Below are positions 1-5,808 of a stretch of DNA of 6,438 nt, in pieces; position 1 is the first letter of the stretch; every line of letters begins with the position of its first letter. A program made the translations under genes and the position numbers. The DNA comes from Devosia sp. (GTDB lineage: Bacteria > Pseudomonadota > Alphaproteobacteria > Rhizobiales > Devosiaceae), in the NCBI GenBank assembly GCA_016793415.1, contig JAEUMC010000919.1, positions 1 to 6,438 on the forward strand. The letters are read 5' to 3'. The notes beneath the pieces were generated by a model that saw only the letters and a list, made by a program, of their open reading frames with translations, was not told the origin of the DNA and did not search any database.

Positions 1-1
1 C

Positions 2-796
2 ATCACCGACGGCAAGGACCTTGTCGGTATGCCGGCGGGCGAACTGTCGCGCCTGCGCGGTGGCCGCTTCGGCGTGGTGTTCCAGGATCCGATCAGCGCA
101 CTGAACCCGATGAAGCGGGTCGGCCCGCAGCTCGCCGCCCAGGCGCGCCGCCTGACCGGCGTCGGCCACGCCGAAGCGCGACAGGCCGCCATCGGGCTGT
201 TGCGACAGGCCGGCATCCCCGACCCCGAGGACCGCTACAACCGCTATCCGCACGAGATGTCGGGCGGCATGCTGCAGCGCACGATGATCGCGCTGGCGCT
301 GGCTAGCAAGCCGCGCGTGTTGATCGCCGACGAGCCGACCACCGCACTCGATGCCACCGTGCAGGCCCAGATCATCGAACTGATCCGGCAACTGCAGCGC
401 GAGGAAGGCATCGCGGTGGTGCTGATCACCCACGATATCGGCGTCGTCTCCACCGTCGCCGACCGGGTGATGGTGCTCTATGCCGGCCGCATCGCCGAGG
501 AAGGTCCGGCGAGCGACGTGCTGACCGCGCCCGTCCACCCCTACACCATGGGGCTCCTCGCCTCGGTACCCGATCTGCGCAAGCCGACCGGCGAGCCGCG
601 GCAGGGTATTCCCGGCGCGCCGCCGGACCAATCCCGCCTCGTTGCCGGCTGTCGCTTTGCCGATCGCTGCCCCAAGGTCGAACCGGACTGCCGCGTGCAT
701 CGCCCAGCGCTCGAGCAGGTGCCCGGCTCGGCTTCGGTGCATCGGGTCGCCTGCCCGCCCCAACTCCGAGCCCTTCGCGAGCGCGCCAATGCCTGA
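2..796 (+). CDS. Peptide-type ABC transporter ATP-binding protein, DppD/OppD-like (5' partial)
   Basis: This is one of the two cytoplasmic ATPases that power a dipeptide/oligopeptide (or nickel/opine-type) importer. The reading frame is open from base 2, so the gene starts outside the window; the ATG at 29 is internal. The Walker A lies upstream and cannot be seen. Counting from the codon at base 2, visible motifs are the Q-loop (VFQDP, Q28), the signature MSGGM (86-90, the usual variant of LSGGQ in this subfamily), Walker B VLIADEP (106-112), D-loop TALD (114-117) and H-loop H144. A C-terminal oligo_HPY extension begins near HPYT (179-182). It holds cysteines 217, 223, 230 and 251 in a C-x5-C-x6-C-x20-C arrangement; such clusters bind a 4Fe-4S centre in at least one structurally studied dipeptide ATPase. 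The stop overlaps the next ATPase by 8 nt, which indicates one operon. The family call is firm, but the substrate cannot be read from an ATPase. Confidence 0.95.
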   Translation: MTDGKDLVGMPAGELSRLRGGRFGVVFQDPISALNPMKRVGPQLAAQARRLTGVGHAEARQAAIGLLRQAGIPDPEDRYNRYPHEMSGGMLQRTMIALALASKPRVLIADEPTTALDATVQAQIIELIRQLQREEGIAVVLITHDIGVVSTVADRVMVLYAGRIAEEGPASDVLTAPVHPYTMGLLASVPDLRKPTGEPRQGIPGAPPDQSRLVAGCRFADRCPKVEPDCRVHRPALEQVPGSASVHRVACPPQLRALRERANA

Positions 797-1769
797 AACC
801 CCGGCCATCGACGTCAGCGGCGTCAAGGTGCTTTTCCAGACCGGCGGCGGTCGGGCGGTTCGCGCCGTGGACGGCGTCGACCTCACGGTTCCCGCGGGTG
901 TCTTCCATGGCATCGTCGGCGAATCCGGCTGCGGCAAGACCACGCTCGCCCGGGCCATGATCGGGCTGCAGGCAGTCAACGAAGGCACCATCTCCATCGC
1001 CGGCCGACCGCTCAAGGACTGGCAGGCCAACGACCGCAAGGGCCTCGCCCGGCGGGTCCAGTTCGTCTTCCAGGACCCGCTCGGCTCACTGAGCCGGCGC
1101 CAGAGCATTCAGCAGTCGCTTGAAGAACCGCTGGTTATCCACGGCATGGGCAATAGCGCCGATCGCCGGCGGCGCATCGGCGAATTGCTCGAACTCGTTG
1201 GCCTGCCGCAGACGGCGCTGGCCCGCACGCCGCGTTCGCTGTCCGGGGGCCAGCGCCAGCGCGTCGCCATCGCCCGGGCGCTGGCGCTCGAGCCGAGCAT
1301 CCTCATCTGCGACGAACCGCTCAGCGCACTCGACGTGTCGATCCGGGCCCAGATCGTCGCCCTGTTCGCCGAACTGCGCCACAAGCTCGGCCTCACCATC
1401 GTGATGATCGCGCACGACCTCGCCATCGTGCGCGAGATCTGCACCTCGGTCAGCGTGATGTACCTGGGCCGTATCGCTGAAGCCGGGGTGACGGAAGCGG
1501 TGTTCGCGGACGCTGCCCACCCCTATTCGCAGGCGCTGCTGAGCGCCGTGCCCTCCCCCGATCCGATCGTCGAAGCCACCCGGCGCCGGGTGATCCTGGC
1601 CGGCGACCCGCCAAGCCCAAGCAACCCGCCGTCAGGCTGTCGGTTCCACACCCGCTGTCCGCTCAGCTTCGAACGCTGCAGCAGGGAAGAGCCGATGCTG
1701 CGGCCGGCGCCGCATGGCGGCATCGCCGCCTGCCATCTGGTCGAGTCGGGCGTCCACGGGCAGATCTAG
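789..1769 (+). CDS. Peptide-type ABC transporter ATP-binding protein, DppF/OppF-like
   Basis: This is the second ATPase of the importer, expected to form a heterodimer with the preceding one. The product is 326 aa, normal for the family. The frame is open further upstream (to an ATG at 642), but that part lies inside the previous gene. The ATG at 789 overlaps the previous stop and gives the usual short N-terminus. Motifs are all present: Walker A GESGCGKT (44-51), Q-loop Q95, signature LSGGQ (151-155), Walker B ILICDEP (171-177), D-loop SALD (179-182) and H-loop H209. The oligo_HPY extension starts at HPYS (244-247) and carries C284, C290, C297 and C315 with the same C-x5-C-x6-C start as its partner. 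One small oddity is the stretch after the Q-loop (about 98-104). Relatives usually have a Pro there, as in SLNPR-like motifs, but this protein reads GSLSRRQ. No strong ribosome site precedes the start, so translational coupling is likely. The substrate is unknown. Confidence 0.96.
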   Translation: MPETPAIDVSGVKVLFQTGGGRAVRAVDGVDLTVPAGVFHGIVGESGCGKTTLARAMIGLQAVNEGTISIAGRPLKDWQANDRKGLARRVQFVFQDPLGSLSRRQSIQQSLEEPLVIHGMGNSADRRRRIGELLELVGLPQTALARTPRSLSGGQRQRVAIARALALEPSILICDEPLSALDVSIRAQIVALFAELRHKLGLTIVMIAHDLAIVREICTSVSVMYLGRIAEAGVTEAVFADAAHPYSQALLSAVPSPDPIVEATRRRVILAGDPPSPSNPPSGCRFHTRCPLSFERCSREEPMLRPAPHGGIAACHLVESGVHGQI

Positions 1770-1846
1770 CCGCCGTCTTCCACCCCCATTTTGCTGGTAA
1801 GCAGCCGTGCCGACGACATAGACAGCGACGCAACCGAGAGAGCCTG

Positions 1847-2929
1847 ATGTCGACCAATTCCTCCAGCGCGGACAACTCGTACCTGTGGCCGGGCGTGCCG
1901 CTCGCTCTGGCGTCGGCGCTGTTGTTCGGCGCCTCGGCGCCGCTGTCCAAGCTGTTGCTCGGATCGGTCCACCCCGGCCTGCTCGCCGGCATCCTGTATC
2001 TGGGCGCCGGGCTGGGGCTCGCCATCGTGCATTTCGGCAGGCGTGGCTTCGGCATCGCGCAGCTGGAAGCGCCGCTAGCGCGTCGCGATCTGCCCTGGCT
2101 GCTGCTGGTCATTCTGTTCGGCGGCGTGCTGGCGCCACTTTTCCTGATGCTCGGCCTGTCGATGACCACGGCCTCGACCGGCTCGCTTTTGCTCAACCTC
2201 GAAAGCCTCGCCACCATGCTGATCGCCTGGGTGGTGTTCCGCGAGAACGTCGACCGGCGCTTGATCCTCGGCGCTTTCGCGATCCTTGCCGGTGCTATCC
2301 TGCTGACCTGGAGCGGCGGGTCCGTCAGCCTCGATCTCGGCGCGCTGTTCATCGCCGCGGCGTGCCTGGGCTGGGGCATCGACAACAACCTGACGCGGAA
2401 ACTGTCCTCGGCCGACCCGGTGCAGATCGCCATGCTCAAGGGCCTGGTCGCCGGCACGGTGAACGTCACGCTCGCGTTCGCCATCGGAGCTTCGCTGCCG
2501 AGCCTGCCGGTAGTCGCAGGCGGAGCGCTGGTCGGCTTTTTCGGCATCGGCGTGAGCCTGGTGATGTTCATGCTCGGGCTGCGCCACCTCGGCACCGCCC
2601 GCACCGGCGCCTATTATTCGCTTGCCCCGTTCATCGGCGCGGTGCTCGCCATCGCCTTCCTGGGCGATCCGATCACCCTCAACCTGCTGCTCGCGGCCGG
2701 GTTGATGGGGTTGGGGCTGTGGCTGCACCTTACCGAGCGGCACGAGCATCAGCACGTGCACGACACGATCGAACACGAGCACCGGCACGTGCATGACGAG
2801 CACCACCAGCACGACCATGACGGTTCGCTGACTGAGCCGCATTCGCACGCGCACCGGCACGAGCCGATCGCGCATAGCCACCCGCATTACCCGGACCTGC
2901 ACCACCGGCACGGGCACAAGCACGAATGA
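1847..2929 (+). CDS. EamA/DMT-family transporter with His-rich C-terminal tail
   Basis: A 360-aa inner-membrane protein of the drug/metabolite transporter superfamily. About ten hydrophobic segments can be picked out, near 14-36, 43-64, 82-104, 107-130, 138-156, 163-182, 192-214, 219-241, 250-273 and 276-296. They form two EamA halves. After the last segment comes a hydrophilic tail (297-360) with 24 histidines in its last 62 residues, mostly as H-x-H pairs mixed with Asp and Glu. Such tails are typical of proteins that handle Zn, Ni or Co. The start ATG has a purine-rich GAGAGAG (1836-1842) four bases upstream. A 77-nt gap separates it from the ABC genes, and no convincing promoter or metal-regulator box was recognised there. 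The stop overlaps the DUF1007 gene (ATGA), pointing to coupled function. Annotation pipelines would probably call it only an EamA or DMT transporter. Metal transport is inferred from the tail and neighbour; direction of transport is unknown. Confidence 0.93.
   Translation: MSTNSSSADNSYLWPGVPLALASALLFGASAPLSKLLLGSVHPGLLAGILYLGAGLGLAIVHFGRRGFGIAQLEAPLARRDLPWLLLVILFGGVLAPLFLMLGLSMTTASTGSLLLNLESLATMLIAWVVFRENVDRRLILGAFAILAGAILLTWSGGSVSLDLGALFIAAACLGWGIDNNLTRKLSSADPVQIAMLKGLVAGTVNVTLAFAIGASLPSLPVVAGGALVGFFGIGVSLVMFMLGLRHLGTARTGAYYSLAPFIGAVLAIAFLGDPITLNLLLAAGLMGLGLWLHLTERHEHQHVHDTIEHEHRHVHDEHHQHDHDGSLTEPHSHAHRHEPIAHSHPHYPDLHHRHGHKHE
2741..2797 (+). repeat. Imperfect direct repeat encoding His-rich octapeptides
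   Basis: Two 24-nt copies (2741-2764 and 2774-2797) match at 21 of 24 bases, with all three differences silent or conservative in effect. They encode HEHQHVHD (299-306) and HEHRHVHD (310-317) in the tail of the DMT transporter. A looser third unit (HDEHHQHDHD) follows directly. The pattern suggests the tail grew by short in-frame duplication. Confidence 0.8.
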
Positions 2930-3588
2930 GCCGCTACGCCGCAACGGTCTGGGCGGTTGGCGCCCTCCTCGCTCCGTTCGCGGCAGGCAGCGCAATTGCC
3001 CACCCCCATATCTTCGTCGACGCGAGGGCGACCATCTCCTTCGACCCGGCCGGGATTCTGGCATCTATCCGCAACGAGTGGACGTTTGACGAGGCCTTCT
3101 CAGTCTGGCAGGTCCAGGGTCTCGACGCCAACGCCGACGGCGTGACCTCGCCGGAGGAAATGCAGGCGCTGGCCGACGAGAACCTCGCCGCGCTCGCCGA
3201 TTTCGGCTTCTACACATCGGTTGGCGAGGCCGGTCAGACGGTCCCGTTGCGACTGGCCGGCGCACCGCGCTTCAGCTTCGCCGACAGCCGATCGACCCTG
3301 AGCTTTACCGTCGTGCCAGTGGTGCCCTATCGGATCGGACAGCGACTGGAGATCGGCATCGCGGATCCGGCCTACTATGTGGGCATCACCTTCGCGGACG
3401 CGTCCAAGGCAATGGTGGAGAACCTCCCAGCCAGTTGCCGTAGTGACCTCGTTGCTGGCCGGCCGATGTCCGACGCCGTCTCGGCGGAACTGCTATCGTT
3501 GGGTCCCGACATATTCCAGCTGCCGCCAGAGCTAGCCGCAAAGCTTCGCGGCTCGCAGCAGGAGATCGTCATCACTTGCCCCAAGTAG
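2926..3588 (+). CDS. DUF1007-family exported protein, putative periplasmic metal-binding partner
   Basis: A 220-aa protein of the DUF1007 family, recognised by the motif HPHIFVDA right after a signal peptide. The hydrophobic leader covers about residues 6-24, with likely cleavage after AIA (A25), which would leave mature protein starting His26-Pro27-His28. A canonical EF-hand-like loop lies at 67-78, with D67, N69, D71, S75 and E78 in the coordinating positions (DANADGVTSPEE), as is common in this family. Two cysteines, C171 and C218, could form a disulfide in the periplasm. The start ATG overlaps the stop of the His-tailed transporter by four bases and lacks a clear ribosome site of its own, so translation is probably coupled. 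DUF1007 genes are often found beside NicO/RcnA-type nickel or cobalt permeases; here the partner is a DMT protein. The family has no settled biochemical function, so metal binding is inference. Confidence 0.92.
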   Translation: MSRYAATVWAVGALLAPFAAGSAIAHPHIFVDARATISFDPAGILASIRNEWTFDEAFSVWQVQGLDANADGVTSPEEMQALADENLAALADFGFYTSVGEAGQTVPLRLAGAPRFSFADSRSTLSFTVVPVVPYRIGQRLEIGIADPAYYVGITFADASKAMVENLPASCRSDLVAGRPMSDAVSAELLSLGPDIFQLPPELAAKLRGSQQEIVITCPK

Positions 3589-3622
3589 CGGAGATCAACG
3601 GGGGCAGATCGACCAGTCGTCA

Positions 3623-3656
3623 GACCCGAACCGAGGACAGCGACCTCGATCGGGTC
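3623..3656 (+). terminator. Putative intrinsic terminator hairpin after the DUF1007 gene
   Basis: The outer stem pairs GACCCGA (3623-3629) with TCGGGTC (3650-3656). The inner stem pairs CGAGG (3632-3636) with CCTCG (3644-3648). The loop is 7 nt, with a small 2x1 internal loop between the stems. It sits 34 bases after the DUF1007 stop. On the + strand it is followed by ACTCTTTGACTAT, only a weak T-tract; on the - strand there is no T-tract. It therefore probably ends the + strand unit. It may also block read-through from the convergent flippase gene. Confidence 0.5.
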
Positions 3657-3700
3657 ACTCTTTGACTATCGAAAGAGAGAGGGAGGCTCGAACGAGGATT

Positions 3701-5140
3701 TCAGGCCGTCCCCAGCTTCGCCCTGACCTTTCCTGCCAGCGTAAGGGTCGCGTTGGGATACAGCAGCGACAGCAGCCCCAGGAACACGAGGCAACCGGCG
3801 ATGCCGCCCACCGCCAGCTTGAACAGCGGCCACGCCTCGCCGAAGAGCGCGCTGGCCGTCCAGGCGGCAAGGCCGGTGGTGACGGCGACGCCCAGTGACA
3901 GCGCCAGGTCGGCCCAAGGGATCGGCACCGGGGTGAGGCGGTGGCTGATCATCGAAGCGGCTCCCAGACCCACCAACGTGCCGCCACACAACGCCAGGGC
4001 CGCGCCGATTTCGGCATAAGCGGGGATCAGCAGCAGGGACAGACCTATCGTGGCGACCGAACCGGGGGCCAGCGCCACCATCTGCAACCACGGCTTCTTA
4101 TGGGCGTGAAAGACGTTCTCGAAAACGAAGGTGCTGAAATTGGCAAACAGCACGCTGAGCGCGATGATTGGGAACAGCGTGGCGAGGCCCCGACGGTAGT
4201 CGGGCGGCAGCAGCACCCCGCCGATCTCGGTGGAGAGCGCGATCAGGAGGGCGACAATTGGGAAGGTGAGGCGCGCCATCAATGCCATCTGGTGGCTGAG
4301 GAAGCGCCCGGCCGCGGCCGAACCCTCGGTGTCGAACTTGTTCACCATCTCCGGGAAAGCGCCGATGTTGATGGCATTGGCGATGGTGTCGATCGGCTGG
4401 CGGGCCAACGCATAGACGGCAGCGAACACCGCCACGGCGCCGGCATCGTAATAGAGCTTCAAGAGCACCCGCTCGGCGCTGTTGAGCCCGAAGCTGACGA
4501 TGGCGGCGGCGACCAGCGGAATGCCGAGCGCGAACAGTTCGCGGTGGGTGAAGCGCGACGGCCCGCGGACGACGCGCCGACTAGCCAACGCCAGCGCGAT
4601 ACCGCCGGCGATCAGTACGCCTAAACTAGATGCAAGCGACATCGCGAGGAACGAATTTTGGATCAGAAAGATCGCCGCTACCGCCAGCAGCAGCTGCAGC
4701 ACGGCGCGCAGGAACTCGAGCAGCGAATAAGCCGAGTGGCGCTGCTGCATCTGCAGCAGCGTCAGTGCGAAGCGGCTGAGCGCCCCGACCGCAAGGTAAG
4801 TGCCGACCGCGATGGTGAAATCTGCCCAGCGCTCCGGCGCTACCAGCGCCGAGCCGGCAGCGGAGACGACGAGACCGAGCAGCGTCGTCACCACCAGCAC
4901 ACGGGCGGCGAGCTTGACGCTGCCCATGCTGATTTCGCCCTTGCCGCCGAGCCGCAAGAGCGCGATGCGCAGCCAGCCGCTGACGGCGGAATCGGTGAGC
5001 TCGCCCACCGTCACCACGAGGGTGAGGAGGCCATACTCGGTCTGGTCTATCAGCCGCGTGGCGATCACCAGCATCAACAGCGCCGAAAGACGCGTCAACA
5101 TGATCGCCGGGGCGTAGAACAGGGTCGAGCGCAGCAGCAT
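3701..5140 (-). CDS. Polysaccharide flippase, Wzx-like (MOP superfamily)
   Basis: A 479-aa polytopic inner-membrane protein of the polysaccharide-transport branch of the MOP superfamily. Members flip lipid-linked sugar repeat units across the inner membrane during O-antigen or exopolysaccharide assembly. Almost the whole length is hydrophobic, with an estimated 12-14 membrane segments. The N-terminal segment (about 14-63) follows the family pattern: an Arg-containing first helix, then TEYGLL (34-39), then a helix ending in WLRIALLR. The middle region at 220-247, with NSAERVLLKLYYDAGA and a following aromatic-rich helix, matches the start of the second half in Wzx-type proteins. The start ATG (5138-5140) is preceded by GGGAAGG (5156-5150 on the - strand) at nine bases, a reasonable ribosome site. 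No glycosyltransferase or polymerase gene is visible next to it, so its polysaccharide is unknown. The gene converges with the DUF1007 gene across a 112-base gap. Confidence 0.9.
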   Translation of the reverse strand: MLLRSTLFYAPAIMLTRLSALLMLVIATRLIDQTEYGLLTLVVTVGELTDSAVSGWLRIALLRLGGKGEISMGSVKLAARVLVVTTLLGLVVSAAGSALVAPERWADFTIAVGTYLAVGALSRFALTLLQMQQRHSAYSLLEFLRAVLQLLLAVAAIFLIQNSFLAMSLASSLGVLIAGGIALALASRRVVRGPSRFTHRELFALGIPLVAAAIVSFGLNSAERVLLKLYYDAGAVAVFAAVYALARQPIDTIANAINIGAFPEMVNKFDTEGSAAAGRFLSHQMALMARLTFPIVALLIALSTEIGGVLLPPDYRRGLATLFPIIALSVLFANFSTFVFENVFHAHKKPWLQMVALAPGSVATIGLSLLLIPAYAEIGAALALCGGTLVGLGAASMISHRLTPVPIPWADLALSLGVAVTTGLAAWTASALFGEAWPLFKLAVGGIAGCLVFLGLLSLLYPNATLTLAGKVRAKLGTA

Positions 5141-5148
5141 GTGCAGTT

Positions 5149-5173
5149 ACCTTCCCTAGGAGGCACTACCTCC
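5149..5173 (-). promoter_or_regulatory. Leader of the flippase gene: ribosome site and adjoining small hairpin
   Basis: Read on the - strand, a perfect 5-bp inverted repeat GGAGG-TAGTG-CCTCC (5173-5159) is followed at once by TA and then the ribosome-binding sequence GGGAAGG (5156-5150), nine bases before the flippase ATG. The upstream arm is itself Shine-Dalgarno-like and the other arm anti-Shine-Dalgarno-like, so the hairpin could affect ribosome access. The ribosome site is well supported; the regulatory role is a guess. Confidence 0.4.
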
Positions 5174-5348
5174 GGACGTTCACCTTCGATTAACCCTTTG
5201 TGTCCGGCCCCGACAGTGTTTTGACCGCTGGTGGTGAATCCCGGCAATTTTATCGAATTGTCGGCTTTCCGACTCTGCCGGTCCCGCTGTTCACCATTGC
5301 CCAAGCCTTTGCTTGTCGATGCGAGCCCATTGTCGCAATGTTCAGCTC
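5174..5348. other. Divergent intergenic region between the flippase and the small secreted-protein gene
   Basis: This stretch is less GC-rich than the flanking genes and should hold promoters for both directions. Seen in it: an inverted repeat CCGGAC (5172-5177) / GTCCGG (5202-5207); a TTAACC (5190-5195) resembling a CtrA half-site but without the second TTAA; TTGACC (5221-5226) as a possible -35 on the + strand with no good -10 at 17 bases; and on the - strand TAAAAT (5252-5247) as a weak -10 candidate. No promoter can be assigned with confidence. Confidence 0.35.
5241..5273 (+). repeat. Overlapping inverted repeats, possible operator or leader structure
   Basis: CCGGCAATT (5241-5249) and AATTGTCGG (5256-5264) form a 9-bp stem with one G-U pair and a six-base loop. 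Its right arm overlaps a second perfect hairpin, GTCGG-CTTT-CCGAC (5260-5273), so the two cannot form together in RNA. GCCGG at 5277-5281 can also pair with 5241-5245. As DNA, the AT-rich core CAATT-N6-AATTG has the look of a dimeric repressor site. It lies about 80 bases before the small downstream gene. Confidence 0.4.
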
Positions 5349-5753
5349 ATGTTTGCCAAGGCGTTCACATGGGTGATCTTGCTGTTGCCGCTAATGTTCG
5401 GTGCGATTGCTGTCGCACCGGCAGCGGCTGTGGATCGTCAGGTGACTGCGACAGAAACGAACTCCTCTTCAATCGACCATCTGGTCTTGGCAGACGGTGG
5501 TGACGTTCGTGGCCCTGCCGACCATGTGCACGATAATCCGCCGCTGATGGCGGAGACGCACTTCGCGGCTGTACCGCCGACGTGGATCGTAGTGTGGGGT
5601 TCGGTTCTAGCGGTCGCGGTAGCCCGCATCCTTCCCTGCCTTCCGGACGAACCGCCCAAGTGCATTGGCCTGATCACGGCGGCCTCCGCCTGTCAGTCGC
5701 GACGCCTTCGTAACGGCGTCTCCCTTTGCCACGACGGGTCCGGGCGGCACTAG
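5349..5753 (+). CDS. Putative small secreted or membrane protein, function unknown
   Basis: I do not recognise this gene. From the ATG at 5349 the product is 134 aa. This start puts a textbook signal sequence at the N-terminus: MFAKA, then a hydrophobic stretch to about residue 24, then a small-residue c-region (PAAAVD, possible cleavage after A27). Earlier starts at 5319 (ATG) or 5313 (TTG) would add 10-12 residues and blur it. No start has a clear ribosome site. A polar segment follows (28-77, with a short His/Asp patch DHVHD at 58-62), then a second hydrophobic stretch (78-96), then a Cys-containing tail (C97, C105, C115, C127). Codons are less strictly G/C-ending than in neighbouring genes. 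It could be a real lineage-specific protein, a decayed gene or a chance frame. The signal sequence plus second hydrophobic segment favour real coding. Confidence 0.42.
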   Translation: MFAKAFTWVILLLPLMFGAIAVAPAAAVDRQVTATETNSSSIDHLVLADGGDVRGPADHVHDNPPLMAETHFAAVPPTWIVVWGSVLAVAVARILPCLPDEPPKCIGLITAASACQSRRLRNGVSLCHDGSGRH

Positions 5754-5808
5754 CTGTAGCGACCCAAGTCTTACCGGTTGCGCTCTGTTGCACCGGACGG
5801 GATTGGCC

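Noticed and set aside
642..788. N-terminal extension of the second ATPase back to the ATG at 642
   Set aside because: It would lie inside the preceding ATPase, and family members start close to the first strand, as they do with the ATG at 789.
1793..1805. GCTG-GTAAG-CAGC hairpin after the ABC genes as a terminator
   Set aside because: Only four base pairs and no T-tract after it; too weak to call.
1663..2604. Antisense open frame of 313 codons across the end of the second ATPase and the DMT gene
   Set aside because: Spans the ends of two confident + strand genes, has a Ser/Arg/Pro-rich composition and no recognisable motif; a shadow frame.
2075..3064. Long antisense open frame (329 codons) across the DMT and DUF1007 genes
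   Set aside because: Product is Arg/Gln/His/Gly-rich low-complexity sequence with no fold signals, and it is the complement of two well-supported genes. This is typical of open frames that arise by chance in GC-rich DNA.
3671..3685. Purine-rich GAAAGAGAGAGGGAGG tract in the convergent gap as a ribosome site for a + strand gene
   Set aside because: The frames that follow lie antisense to the flippase and have no plausible protein; the tract is just non-coding purine-rich sequence.
3941..4624. + strand open frame of 227 codons inside the flippase
   Set aside because: Highly charged Gln/Arg/Asp/Gly-rich translation with no domain; complement of a clear membrane protein.
5190..5195. TTAACC as a CtrA binding site
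   Set aside because: Only a half-site; no second TTAA at the usual 7-base spacing. Such hexamers occur by chance.
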